Positions 12,001 to 24,000 of a stretch of DNA of 64,000 bases are shown piece by piece. Source of the stretch: Nocardia sp. XZ_19_385. Lineage in GTDB: Bacteria > Actinomycetota > Actinomycetes > Mycobacteriales > Mycobacteriaceae. The stretch's first letter is position 1; each line of letters opens with the position of its first letter. The notes beneath the pieces are model-generated. The model was not told the origin of the DNA. It saw only the letters and a list, made by a program, of their open reading frames with translations, and did not search any database. Location: contig NZ_JACVEE010000002.1 of NCBI RefSeq assembly GCF_015355755.1, positions 1,984,001 to 2,048,000 of the forward strand, in the 5' to 3' direction. Both the position numbers and the translations under genes were made by a program.

Positions 12001-15000
12001 GGGCATGCTTCTCGTCGAGGCGATGACCGACCGCTATGGCGTCCGGGTCGAGAACGGCGAACCGTGGGCCAAGACCGTGTGGTTCGAGATCGATGAGGCC
12101 GAGGGCGCTCCGAATACCGCCCAGCCGGCCGATTCCGGTCCGGAGGCGCCGAACCCCGCCGCCGGGCTGCTGAAAGGCGACGCCCTGAAGGCGGCCGAGG
12201 CGGCTCTGCCTGACGAGTTCGACATCTCCGCCTTCGACGCAATGCTCGCCGCGGCAGAGTTCGAAGATGGCAATCAGCCGCCGATCCCGTCGCTGCGCGA
12301 GGTATTGGACGCGGCCGCGGCGGGGGTTGATGTCGCAGAGCTGGCGGATATGCTGCGCGGTCTGGAGCGGCAGTACGGCCCCTTCGGTGTGACGAACCTT
12401 GAAGTGGGGCTGCTGCCTGCCGGTGGCTTCGAGGTACGCGGCACCGTTGTCGACGAAGCCGGCACCGCGGTCGGCTCGGTGATCGAGTCGTACATGTTCG
12501 AGGCCGATGGTTCGGTGAGCGTGCATCACGTCAGCCTGCGGCTGGACGAGGAGTTCCAGCAGCAAGGTTTCGGTCGCGCGTTCGTCGAAGCGACGGACGC
12601 CGCGTATCTGGCCAACGGCGCCGCCCGCGTCTTGATGACGGCGGGTGAACCAGAAAGCAGAATCTTCTGGGCGCGACTGGATTACGGCTGGAATTCGCTT
12701 CATGTCGGCGCGGCGGCGAACGCCGTTACCGCGCGGATCGATGTGCTGCTCGACACCGCTACCCCGGGCGACCGGGTGCTCCTCGAAGATCTCGTGCGCC
12801 GGTTCGAGGGGCCGGTCGAGGGCTATCCGTCACCGAGCGAAGTCGTAGCCCTGACCGGTGACAACGAGCACCTCGGCGAGCACATCATGGACGTCGTCTA
12901 TTGGGACGGCGTAGTCGGAGCCCAGCCTGTCGTCGCCTCGGTCGCTGCCGCCGAACCAGCCACCTCGCTGCCGGAACCGCCGGCCACGCTGCCCGAGCGC
13001 GTCCAGCAACTGCTGGACCAGATCGACCGGGCGGCCACTGACCCGGAAGTCGTAGAGCGCGCCAAAAACGCTGTGCGCGAGCAGTATCGATCGTTCTACT
13101 CCGAGCGTGCCGGGAGCCTGTATCGCGAATACCTGAACAACAAACGTGACGATCTCGTCTCGAAGGGCACACCGGAGGCCGAATCCGCAGCACGGCAGCT
13201 CGCCAACGAATACATCACCGGCACCAAGGCCGAACGCACCCTCACCCGCGCCGTCGATATTCGCCTCGAACAGTGGGCGAAGCAGGCAATCCCCGAACTT
13301 CTCCGCACCGAGGCGCAGACGGCCGCTAGGGAGAGCGCGCCGAAGACTATCGCACGCCGAGTCGTGGATCTGCCCGCCGCACCTCGAGTGCGCACCCCCG
13401 AGTTCCTGTCGGTCCCGGCAGATCTGCCCGCGCGTTTGCAAGCCCTGCGTACCGAAATAGACAGTGCGGTAGGTGATCCCGATGTCGCTGCACTGGCCGG
13501 AAATGCAGTTATCCGGCGCTACGAGACCATCCGCGCGGAGGTGGCCGAAAGCAACTACAACAACTACTTGAACAACAAGCTGCGCGACCTCGTCGCGCAG
13601 GAAATCCCCCAGGCAGAAGCCGAAATCGCCGCCCGGCAGTTGGCCGATGAGTACATCGACGGCGATCGCGGCCGGCTGTCCGTCAACCGGCTGGCGGCCA
13701 CCCGCGTCGAGCAGTGGGTGCAGACCGTTCGTGCACGCGCGGAGCAGGCGGAATCCGGCTTCGCCGAGCGGCTGGCCCAGATCGAGCGATTCCAGCAGGG
13801 GCTGCCCGCGGGGTTCGACCCGGCGCTGCCCGGCAGCCAACGGGTCGTCAACCAGTGGCTCGACCAGATGCGCCGCCAGATCGCCCGTGCCGAACAGGCT
13901 TTGGACGCGCTGGTACAGCAGCAGCCGGAGCTGCTCGACCGTGGTGCTGACCACTGGCAGCGGGTGCTGTCCGATCGTCGCGACACTCTTGCGGAAATCT
14001 CGGCCGACTACTTCGAAGGCAAAACCCCGGATGGCGTCCTGATTACCAGGGACCTCGACGTGACCTTCTTGGAGGGGCACCACGGTCTCATCCAGGGTGC
14101 GCTCGCCGAGATCTGGGTGGCCGGGCAGGTGGGGGCCATCCAGGCCGTCGATCTGATCACCGACGAGGTCCGGATGCCGGTCGGGCGCAAGCGGGTTCGG
14201 TGCGAGGTGGACCTCATCGCCGATGCGGGCGCCACCTGGCACGAGGTGAAGACCAACGCCATCGCCTACCAGGAGTCGAAGCTGGACCTGCTGGAATCCC
14301 AGGCCCGCCGGCAACTGCTCGTCTCCTTCCTCGACCAGGCCCACTGGGTGGACGGCGCGCCACCGAAGATCAAGTGGCACTTCATCAACGGCATCGACCC
14401 CACCGTGCGCGAGCGGCTGGAGACACTGCGCATCCAGGACGAGAACGGCAGGGAGCTCACCGACCACCGCGTCGAACTGATCGATCACACCCAGCCGCCC
14501 GCCGAACCCGATGCGCCGCCGTCACCGGGCGATTCCGACGTCGCACCGCGCGACCTGGTCCAAGCCCTCGGTGTACCCGCCGAGCTGATGCGGTTCCCCG
14601 GAGTGCTCCGTCAAGCAGTGGATGTCGTCCAGGAGCAGTTGCGCGCCTTGGATTCCGACGGATGGCAGCGCGCCGTCGATGCCGGACGCCTGCCGGAGCT
14701 ACGGCAGTGGATCGGCCGCCGCATGATGTGGGACAGTGCGACCCAGGAATTGCAGGTCCGGGAGCATCGGACCGGCGAACTCGACACCGCCGTACAACAG
14801 GAACTGCACCGCACCCACGTCCAGCTGCAACAGGAACTGGCCCAGATACTTTCGGTGCCGGAGCTGGTCGACTCGCCGGCGCGGACCTCCGACGACCCGG
14901 TCGCCGACCTGCGCCGCGCCGCCGCGGAAACCGGTTCACTGGGGCTGGGCTGGTTCACTGAACTGTGCGCCGATGTGCTCGAGCGCGCCCAGTCGGCGCC

Positions 15001-18000
15001 GGCCGATGGAGTGACTTCCGACCAGCTGGCAGCAGCTGACCAGAACCTCCGCGACATGGCCGCCCTCCTGCGCCTGGACCCGCAGGATCTGGGCCCGGAC
15101 GGACCGGTTCTCGCCGACCTGCGTACTAAACGCGATGGCTTCGCAGCCGATCTGGCACAGGCTCTGGACACATCGGTCGAGAACCTGGAAGTGGTTGTCG
15201 AAGAACGGGATCCGTCCAGCGACCCCGATAGCTCGCAGGACATGCTCGAGCTTTACAACACGTGGCTGACCCACACCGCCGTGATCGAGGCCGCCGACCA
15301 CCTGAACGATCTGGTTGCGACCGAACAGCAGGAAAGCGCGCAGCAGCGGGAGCCCGTCGCCCAAGCTCCCGTCGAAATCGGCGCGCCACCGGCACCCCGC
15401 GACTCCGAGGTCGAACCAAGTGACCCGGCCGCCCCCCCGGTGATATCCAGCGCCCCGACGCCCATCGACAACAATGCGGTGGGGGGTAGCCGTACCCGCT
15501 ACGACATCACGCAGCTCCACATCGACGCGATCGGGAATCTGAACGAAAAAGACCCGGTTCCGTTCGCCAACCTGACTGTCGACGAGGACGGGCTGTTCCT
15601 CGACGAGAACCTGCAGCCCTACAACAGTCATCACGTCGGCGACTACTTCATCATCGGCGCACAGCCGGGTGACATTCGAACCTCGCCGTCCGCCACGCAC
15701 GACGCGCTGCACAGCACCTACGACGACCCCTCCGACGGCCCTGCGGCGTTCGGGAACTGGAAGATCGTAAACGGCCGGTTGACGACGGTCGATGTCTACA
15801 GTCAAGCGTTCCTCGGCGGGCATCTCGATCCGAGGTACCCCGCACAGCTGCGTGCCGAGTTGATCGGCCGCGGAGTGGACCTGTCGGGCGTGCGGTTCAC
15901 CGCGGATAGCCAGGGCACGGTGTGGTCGCCCGACCCCGCCGGGCCGACCGTTGCCGAGCTGATCGACGGTGGAATCGATAGCGCGACAAAGTTTGTGGCT
16001 GGTTTCGGTGACGACTTCTGGGTGCACGTCACCGAGGTCGCGCAGGCGGACGCAGTAGTCGCGGTAACACTGCGCCTGCATCCGGTGCTGGCCCGTGCCG
16101 ACGAGGTGGCCGAGGTAGCACTCTCGTTCACGCCCGACGGCGCCGAGATCACCGCTGTCGACCTCGGTCTCGATCCAGAGCGCACCGGCGTGATCCTGCA
16201 CCGGCTGCACCACCAGCTGAGCACCTGGCTGGCCGCGTCCGATGTGAGTTGGTCGGCCACCACCGACGCGGTCCTGTCCGCCGTACCGGGCGCGGCCCGC
16301 GCGGCCCAGCAGATCGCCGAACAGAACTCGGCCCCAACGGTTTTCGAAGAGGCGACGCGGGTGCTGCCGACCGACCCGGAGCGGGCGCGCGCCGAGTTGG
16401 CGATCGTCGCCGAGCAGCTGGACAATCTGGCCGACCCGATGCAGCTGGGCCATGCGGATTTCGGACCGGGATCGCAGGCGCTGCCCGGGCTGCGTGCCGA
16501 GTACGACGCGGCGGTCCTGACCCTGGCCGAATTGATCGGCATCGATCCCGCCCGGGTGGACTCGACGCGGGTCGAGCGCCACCGCGACAAGCTGCTCGGA
16601 CAGCTGGCCGCGCAGCCGGATTCGACGCAGCTCGTCGATGCCCTCGACCTCGCGAAACGCTTCTTGGAAATCGGCGCGCTGGTCAACGCCGCGGCCGACT
16701 ACAACGAACGCCTCGTGGCCCTGGCCGAACTCGAGCCGGTCCCGGGCTTGGAGCTGACGGCCGCGCCCGCCGCGCTGAACACCCAGACGACGTCGCAGCT
16801 GGACACCGACCCGTTCGCGGCGGTGGAGCGGGCGCTGGCTGCGAACCCGGATCCGCTGCTATCCCAGCTGACCGAGCGGCAGCAGGAGATCGTGCGACTA
16901 CGCACCCTCGAGGGGCTGCGCTATTCCGAGGTGGCCAGGCAGGTGGGCGGCACCGTGTCGTCGATCTTCGTGGAGCACCGGGCGGCCATGGAGCAGCTCG
17001 CCACCGGGCTCGCCGATTCGAATCAAGCTACGCCGGGCGAGGAAGCGGCGACCAGCTCCGGTGACGTGATCGCACCCGATTCCGGAGATGTGGTGCTGCG
17101 CCGGGTCGAAATCCCGATCCGCACCGAATCGGATGCGGCCGGTGCGCAACATGCCGTCGCGGATCTCACCCAGGACTGGTCGGATCGTGCGCTCGTCGAA
17201 ACCGCCAAGCTGGTCGCCTCGGAAATCGCCGGCAATGTGCCCCGGCATGCACGCACCGACGGCCAGGCTGTGGTGACTCTCGTGGAGCGCAACGGCCAGC
17301 GTGTTCTGCGGGTCGAGGTCTCCGACCGCAATCCCACGCTGCCCGCGCGCCGGGACGCGGCAGCCGGGGCGGAGTCCGGGCGGGGAATGAACTTCCTGGA
17401 GACGCTGACCCACCGCTGGGGGATGCGCGCCGAAGAGTCCGGCCCGTGGGCGAAAACGATCTGGTTCGAGTTCGACGAGAACGGTGGCGACCCTGCCGCC
17501 GGTATCGATAACGGTGGGCCGGTCCTGAAAGGCGCCGCGCTGGATGCGCTCCTGGACGGATTCGATCTCTCCGCATTCGACGACTCGCCCGACGCCGATG
17601 ACATGGAACGCCCGGCAGCCAGGAACCAGCCCGTCACCGACGCCGATGTGCTGGACAGTCCCAAGCGGAAGTCCCGCGACCCCCGCCCACCGGGGACGGT
17701 TTTCGCCTACGACCAACAAAATCCGAACGCGCACGCGCACCAGCTCCCGGGCTCAGGGGCCAAGCCCGCCCAAGGCGCGCAATCGGTTGGTACCGGCACT
17801 CTCGTCCGGGCGGTGCTGGCCGAGTCCTTCGCCGACTACGTACCCGGCCTCGACTTCGACGACGCATCGCGGACCCAGCGCAGTACCCACGGTGTGGTGG
17901 ACTACCTCGCGGGCTATTGGGAGAGTTCGGATTTCGTCGCCTCGTCGCTGTTCCGGCCCATCGATGCGACCGTCCTGGCGCAATTGGAGGCGATCGATCC

Positions 18001-21000
18001 GCAGCAACTCGCGCAGCAGCTGCGGCAGCGCGGGCTCGCCGACGCGGATGTCGAGGCGGTTCTCAACCGGCTCACCGAAGTCCGCGACAGCGGGCGGATC
18101 AACGGCGACTACGCGGGCGATCTCGACGTGGACTCCGATGGCGACGCCTCATCGGACCTGCAAGGCCTGGCTGAACTCCCGGACCCGCGAACCCTGGGGG
18201 CGGCCAAGGAATCGGCGTTCACCGAGATCGAATTCCAAGGGCATCGCCTGATCAAGGTGACCTTCCCCGGCAGCGACACGGTCTGGGTGTATAAGCCGTT
18301 CCATGGCGACACCAGTTCGGGCGGGAACATCCCACCCTCGGGCCGCCCGATCCGCGAGGTGAAGACCTACCTGCTCGACCAGTGGCTGGGCTTCGGTCTC
18401 AAAACGCCCACCTACCTGTGGGAAGGCAGCCTGGGCCAGGGCATTCTGCTGGCGTATGTGCCCGGTACCACCGGACGTGCCGTCCGCGCGTACGACGAGG
18501 GTGTGCGGGACATGCTCGCGATCGAGGATTACATCGCGGGCAACCGCGACAAGCATGAGGGTGACACCATCGTCACCCCCGACGGTCAGGTGGTCTCGAA
18601 AGACGACGAAGGTACCTGGCCGATCAACGCGGATTCCTTCAGCCTGCTGGAACCGAAGTCGCTCTTCGTCGCCGACGCCATCGGCCGCCCGATCAAACCA
18701 TGGGTGATGGAACTGATCGCCGCGAAGGACCCGGAGGATCTGGTCGCCCTTCTGTCGGGCCTGGAGCCCGAGGCGATCGAGGGCGGGATCGTGAGGCTCG
18801 AGGAAATCCTGGAACACGGGATGATCACCGGCGAGAACTGGCCGTACCGCAGCGGCCTGCCCGACCAGCGGACTCAGGCCGGCACCGACAATGCGGTAGC
18901 CGACGGCACGCACGGCTTCCCCAGGGCGAGTGTGGATCCCGCCGACCTGCGGCACCCCCGCCGCCGCCCCGATCCGGGGACCGTCTATGCCCACGATCGG
19001 GACGGCGACGGATCAGGGGATGCGCTCCGGGCGCCGGGCAGTGGACCCGCGGAAACCAGAGATTCGGCGCAGAGTCGATCGGACGATCCACGCTCGATCG
19101 TCCAGCGAGCCATGCAGGACGATCCGGCCACGCTGAAAGCATTGCTGCACTGGCTGACTCCGAAGCAGCGCGCGATCGCTCAGAAGTCCCTGATAGAGGG
19201 ACTGTCCAACGCTGACGCGGCGGCCGCGCTCGGCTGGACGCCCAAGCACGTTCGCGACGTCCTTCCCAGAGCTACCCTCAGCCTGGCGACCTGGCTTTCC
19301 GACCCACAGCTGGCCCCTTCGGGGCGCAATGGCAAGGGCCCGGCCTGGACCGAAGTGGAAAATGCCTACCACGACGACCCCGCTGGAGTGCGGCGTCATC
19401 TGGAGCAGATGACGCCAGGGTCTCGCAGGATCGTCGAGCTCACTCTCGACGGGCAGTCGACGGGGCAGATCGCTACCGCGACTGGGCTATCCGACCGGTC
19501 GGTCAGAACAGGCCGCTCGAATGCGCTTCGCGAGTTGGCCAACCGACTGGCGGGCAGGCGTGTCTTCTCTGTGGCTGAGGCGGTGGCTGTTGTCGAGGCG
19601 GGGTATCGCCAGCACGCGGAGACCGTCGAGCGCTACTTCGATCGGCTTGCCGATGACCAACGTGCAGTGGTTGTTGCCGCGTTGCAGGGCGATTCAACGG
19701 GTCAGATCGCTGCACGCATGGACCGCACCACAAAGTCTGTCCAGCGCTTGCGGGAAATTGCGTTCACGCAGCTTGCCCAGTGGCTCGAAGCCGACGGTCT
19801 GACAGCCGAGACCGTAACTGTCACTCGCCAGACCGACGCGATAGAGCGTTTGCAGGAGTTTGTGCGCAACGATCCTGACGCCGTGCGCAGAGCCAGCCGA
19901 CAGTTGTTGCCGGGAGCCCAGCGATTCGTGGAACTGCGCTTCTTCCAAGGGAAAACACCTGCTGAGATAGCCGAAATCACTGGGCAGACGCCCAGGGCCC
20001 TCGCCATCCTGCAGACCCGAAATGTCAAGCGCTTGCTGGCATTGCTGACCGGGTCGCCATCAGTTCCTCGCGGGGGCCATGGTGTGGCGAGTCCGGCGTT
20101 GCGGTTGGTGCAGGCCACTCATTCGGCTGACCCGGAAGCGATCCTGCGGCTGTTGCCCAAGCTGAGCCCCAAGCTGCGAGAGATCGCGCGGATGCTGATC
20201 ATCGAGCAGCGGGTGCGCACCGAGGTGGCGGCTGAGCTGGGCCTGGATGTAAGTGAGGTCTACAAACGTCAAGCCGAGGCCGCGGCCGTGCTGGCAGAAC
20301 AGCTGAGTCCGGGCGCCCACGCATCCTTCGGTGAATACCTGGTCGAATTCGGCCGTTTGAACAACCTGAGCATCTCCGATAAAGCCCGGATATTCGAAAT
20401 GGCTGAGTCGACCATCCGAGCTCATGAATCCGGTCGTATCGCCGCGCTATACGAGCTCAACCTGTTGAGCACCTACGACCAGGTGCTGCACCGCGCGGGG
20501 GCGTGGAACGAAATCGCCGAAGCGTGGGGGTCCGCTGCCCAGCACGGATACGTCTATCGGATGGATCCTTACGGCGAAACCTGGCCCGACCCTGCGGATT
20601 TCGATTCGGTGCACAGGTGGATGCAGGCGGTACGCCTGTATAAGCGATTGACCGCGGAGGAGTTCGTCGCTCGCATCGGCGAGGGTGACGGTACGCGCTC
20701 GAACCGGGTGACAGAGGATGATCACCTGCCTCAGATACGCCGCTTGCGCAGAATTCGCGACGCGCTGGATATTCCGCAAGGCACATTCCGGGCCGTGGTC
20801 CGTCAGTTCTACGGGCGTCCCGACGCCGGTGTAATCGACGCGGTCGAATACGAAATGTTCTGGAACCTCATCGATACCGCTCCCGGGTCGGATGCGGAAT
20901 TGGCCTTGCAACGGCAGATCTTCGAGAGCTATGCGTGGATCGCACCCCGGGCAGCACGCCGGTGGTCGAATTCCGGTGAGTATGCGGACCTGATGCAACG

Positions 21001-24000
21001 GGCCAGTGAGGCGATATTCAAGGCCATTCTCGTTTTCGAACCGGCAGGCGGTACCTTCACCACACTGGCCTGGACTACCGCGCATGCCACCATCCGTGAG
21101 GCTTATTTCGAGCAGAAGTACCCCGGTGTCGACAAGGCGACTCGCTATCTGCTGCATTCGGTCAACAGCTATATCGATAGCTACACCGGTGAGACCGGCC
21201 GGGCGCCGACCGACGCCGAAATCGCGCAGGCGTTGAACCTCGATCCGGCCGAGGTTGTCACCGCTCGTGTTATCACGGGACAGCGCGAGACATCGCTCAG
21301 CGCCGGGCTGTCCGAAGACTCCCGAACCGGTCAGCACGACATCGCGGACCCGGACCAGTCACCGTTCACCGACGTCGAATTCGAGCAGACACTGCAGACG
21401 GCCCTGTCGGACCTCCCGGATCCGGAGCTGGCCCTGCGGGTGATCCGCCTGCATTTCCTCGAGGGGCTCGAAGTCACGGATGTGAGTGCGCGGCTCGGGA
21501 TTTCTCGTGCGGAAGTTCAGCAAACCGTGGTGACGGCCGGTGCTCGGCTCCGGACGGCTTTCTCGGAGACCGAGGGGGACAGTGTGCCCGGCGCCGAGGC
21601 GGAGCGTCCGGGGCCGCCGCGGCCCGCGGGTGTGGGCGTTCCGCGCAGCGCGACGGACCCGGCGACCGTCGATGGCGGGCAAGGTTTCACCGAGCCGGAG
21701 AATGCCGCACCACAGACTGTTCCGAGTCAGGTTGTGCAGTCCGAACCGGCGGCGGCCCAGCAGCGGTGCGCGGACTTCTCGGTCGAGACGGTGATCGAGG
21801 AAACGGAAAGTACTGTCGCAGAGCCGTTTACCGATGATGCAGGGTTGGGTGGCCGGACCGGCGAGCAACTGGAGAACAAGGCGAAGGGACGACTGCAGCG
21901 CGTCGACAGCCGGGACGAGGTGCACGATCGGCTGGCAGACGCGGACGACCCGCTGTCCATCGCCATCATGGTCGACCATTACGCCTCCCCGAAAGCGAAC
22001 AATATCGGTGCGCACGCCTGGGTGATGGCCAACCGCAACGGCCAGGTCATGATGCGGGATCTGAACGACAACAACGGCGCCTGGCGGCCCTATGTCCGCG
22101 GCGAAGCAGCGCCGAAGGCGACGGTGGCTATTTCCATCATCGGCTTCGACGTATCCGGAAACCCGTTGCGCCACATCGCCGAATTCCCGGCCGACCCGGA
22201 TGCCCACCCACAGTTCGACATCGGCTCCACCGACCCGGACGAGTCGAATGCCGACCGTGCGCCCCCGCCTCGGCCCTCGACTCCCGCCGCGATCCAGGTC
22301 GCGCAGGCCGAGTACTTCTACACACTGCGCAAGACGGTGCGTGCACTGCCCGCCGATGCCGCCGCCTTCGCCGAACTCAGTGTGCTGCACGGCCGTTCGG
22401 TCGCAGACATCGCCGCGAAGCTGGATCTCACCCCGGTTGAGGTCGAGCAGCGGCATCGTGAGGTGGCTGAGCTACTCGAGCGGCCGCTGGCCGAGGCCGT
22501 CGCGGCGCAGAACGGGCGACCGAAGGCGTTCAGGTACGGTGACCCGCTGGGCCAGTTGCGGCAACTGCATCGCCTGGACCCGGGTGCGGTGCCCGCCGTG
22601 CTGCGCCAGCTCAGCCTTGACGAGCGCACGATGGTGGAACTGCTTGTCGTCGAGGGCAATTCGGCTGCAGAGGCGGCCGAGGTGATGGGGCGGCCGGAGT
22701 ACACGGTCCGGCAACTGGCCGAGTATGTGGCGAAACTGACGGTTCCGATGCTGCCGACGCCGCAGCCGGTGCCGGGCACGCTGGGTGCCCTGATGGCCGG
22801 CACCGGGGTGCACGGCATCGAAATCGTCGGCGTGGATCCGATGGCGCAGCTGCTGCCCGCGGAACTCGAAGCACTGAAGGTCCGTGATCCGGCGAACGTC
22901 GGGGCGGTCAATTCGGCGAACGCCCGCACCGCTGCGCACGTCGCATTGAACGATCTCGGTGCCCCGGATGCGCCGATTCTCCGTGGCCCCAAGGGCGAGC
23001 CGCTGTGGCCGTCGGGTGTGGTCGGCGCCATCACCCACATGCAGGGTTACTACGCCGCCGTGGTGGCGGATGCGACGCGAGTGCGGTCGGTCGGGATCGA
23101 CGCGGATCGCAACGAGTCGCTGTTGCCGGGTACGCGGCAGGATATCGCGCGGCCGGAGGAGCAGGTCTGGCTCGCGAAGGTCGGTGTCAGCAACGGTGTG
23201 CACTGGGACGGAGTCCTCTTCTCCGCCAAGGAAGCCGTGTACAAGGCCTGGTTCCAGCTGACCGGCTCGAAGATCAGCTTCCAGGACGCGCTGCTCACCT
23301 TCGCTATCGACGCCACCGGCACTCAGGGCACCTTCGAGGTCGACATCTCCAGGGACGGCACCGCCCTGTCCGGCCCGCCGGTGCGGAAGATGTCGGGCCG
23401 GTTCATCGTGCAGGACGAGCGGATCCTGACCGTCGTCACGGTCGCGCACGAGAGCGCGGACGCGCCGGCGTTGTCTGCCGCGCCGGAGGTGTCGCTCCCT
23501 GCCGACAACGCGGTCGAGCCGCAGCTCTGGATGCCCCCCGAGGGCACTGTCGACGAGCAGTTGCTGGTCCGGAACGCGTTGTCCCGCTTGGGTGCCGACG
23601 CCGATCCGAGCATCCTGTTGCACGCCGGGCACTACTCCGATCTGATCGGCGAGAGCGGTGACCGCGCCACCCGCAACCGACAGTGGTGGGCCGCGCTGAA
23701 TCCGGCCGAGCAGGCGGCGCTGATCAAACTGGCGCCGCGCGAAATCGGCATGGCCGACGGTATTCCCGAGTCGTTGCGCGACCAGGTCAACCGGGGCCTC
23801 TTGGATCACGACCGGAGTGCGCTCGCGGACCAGGCCGCGCTGAATCCGGGCGCCGAGAAGCTGTTGAAGTCGCTGACCGATCTGACCTACGACATGCACG
23901 AGATGGCCGCGGTCAGCGAGGATCTGGTCGGCTTCCCCGAGGTGCGGCTACGCACCTACGAGCCGGCACTCGACGGACAACTGCGGACCGTCGTGGTCGT

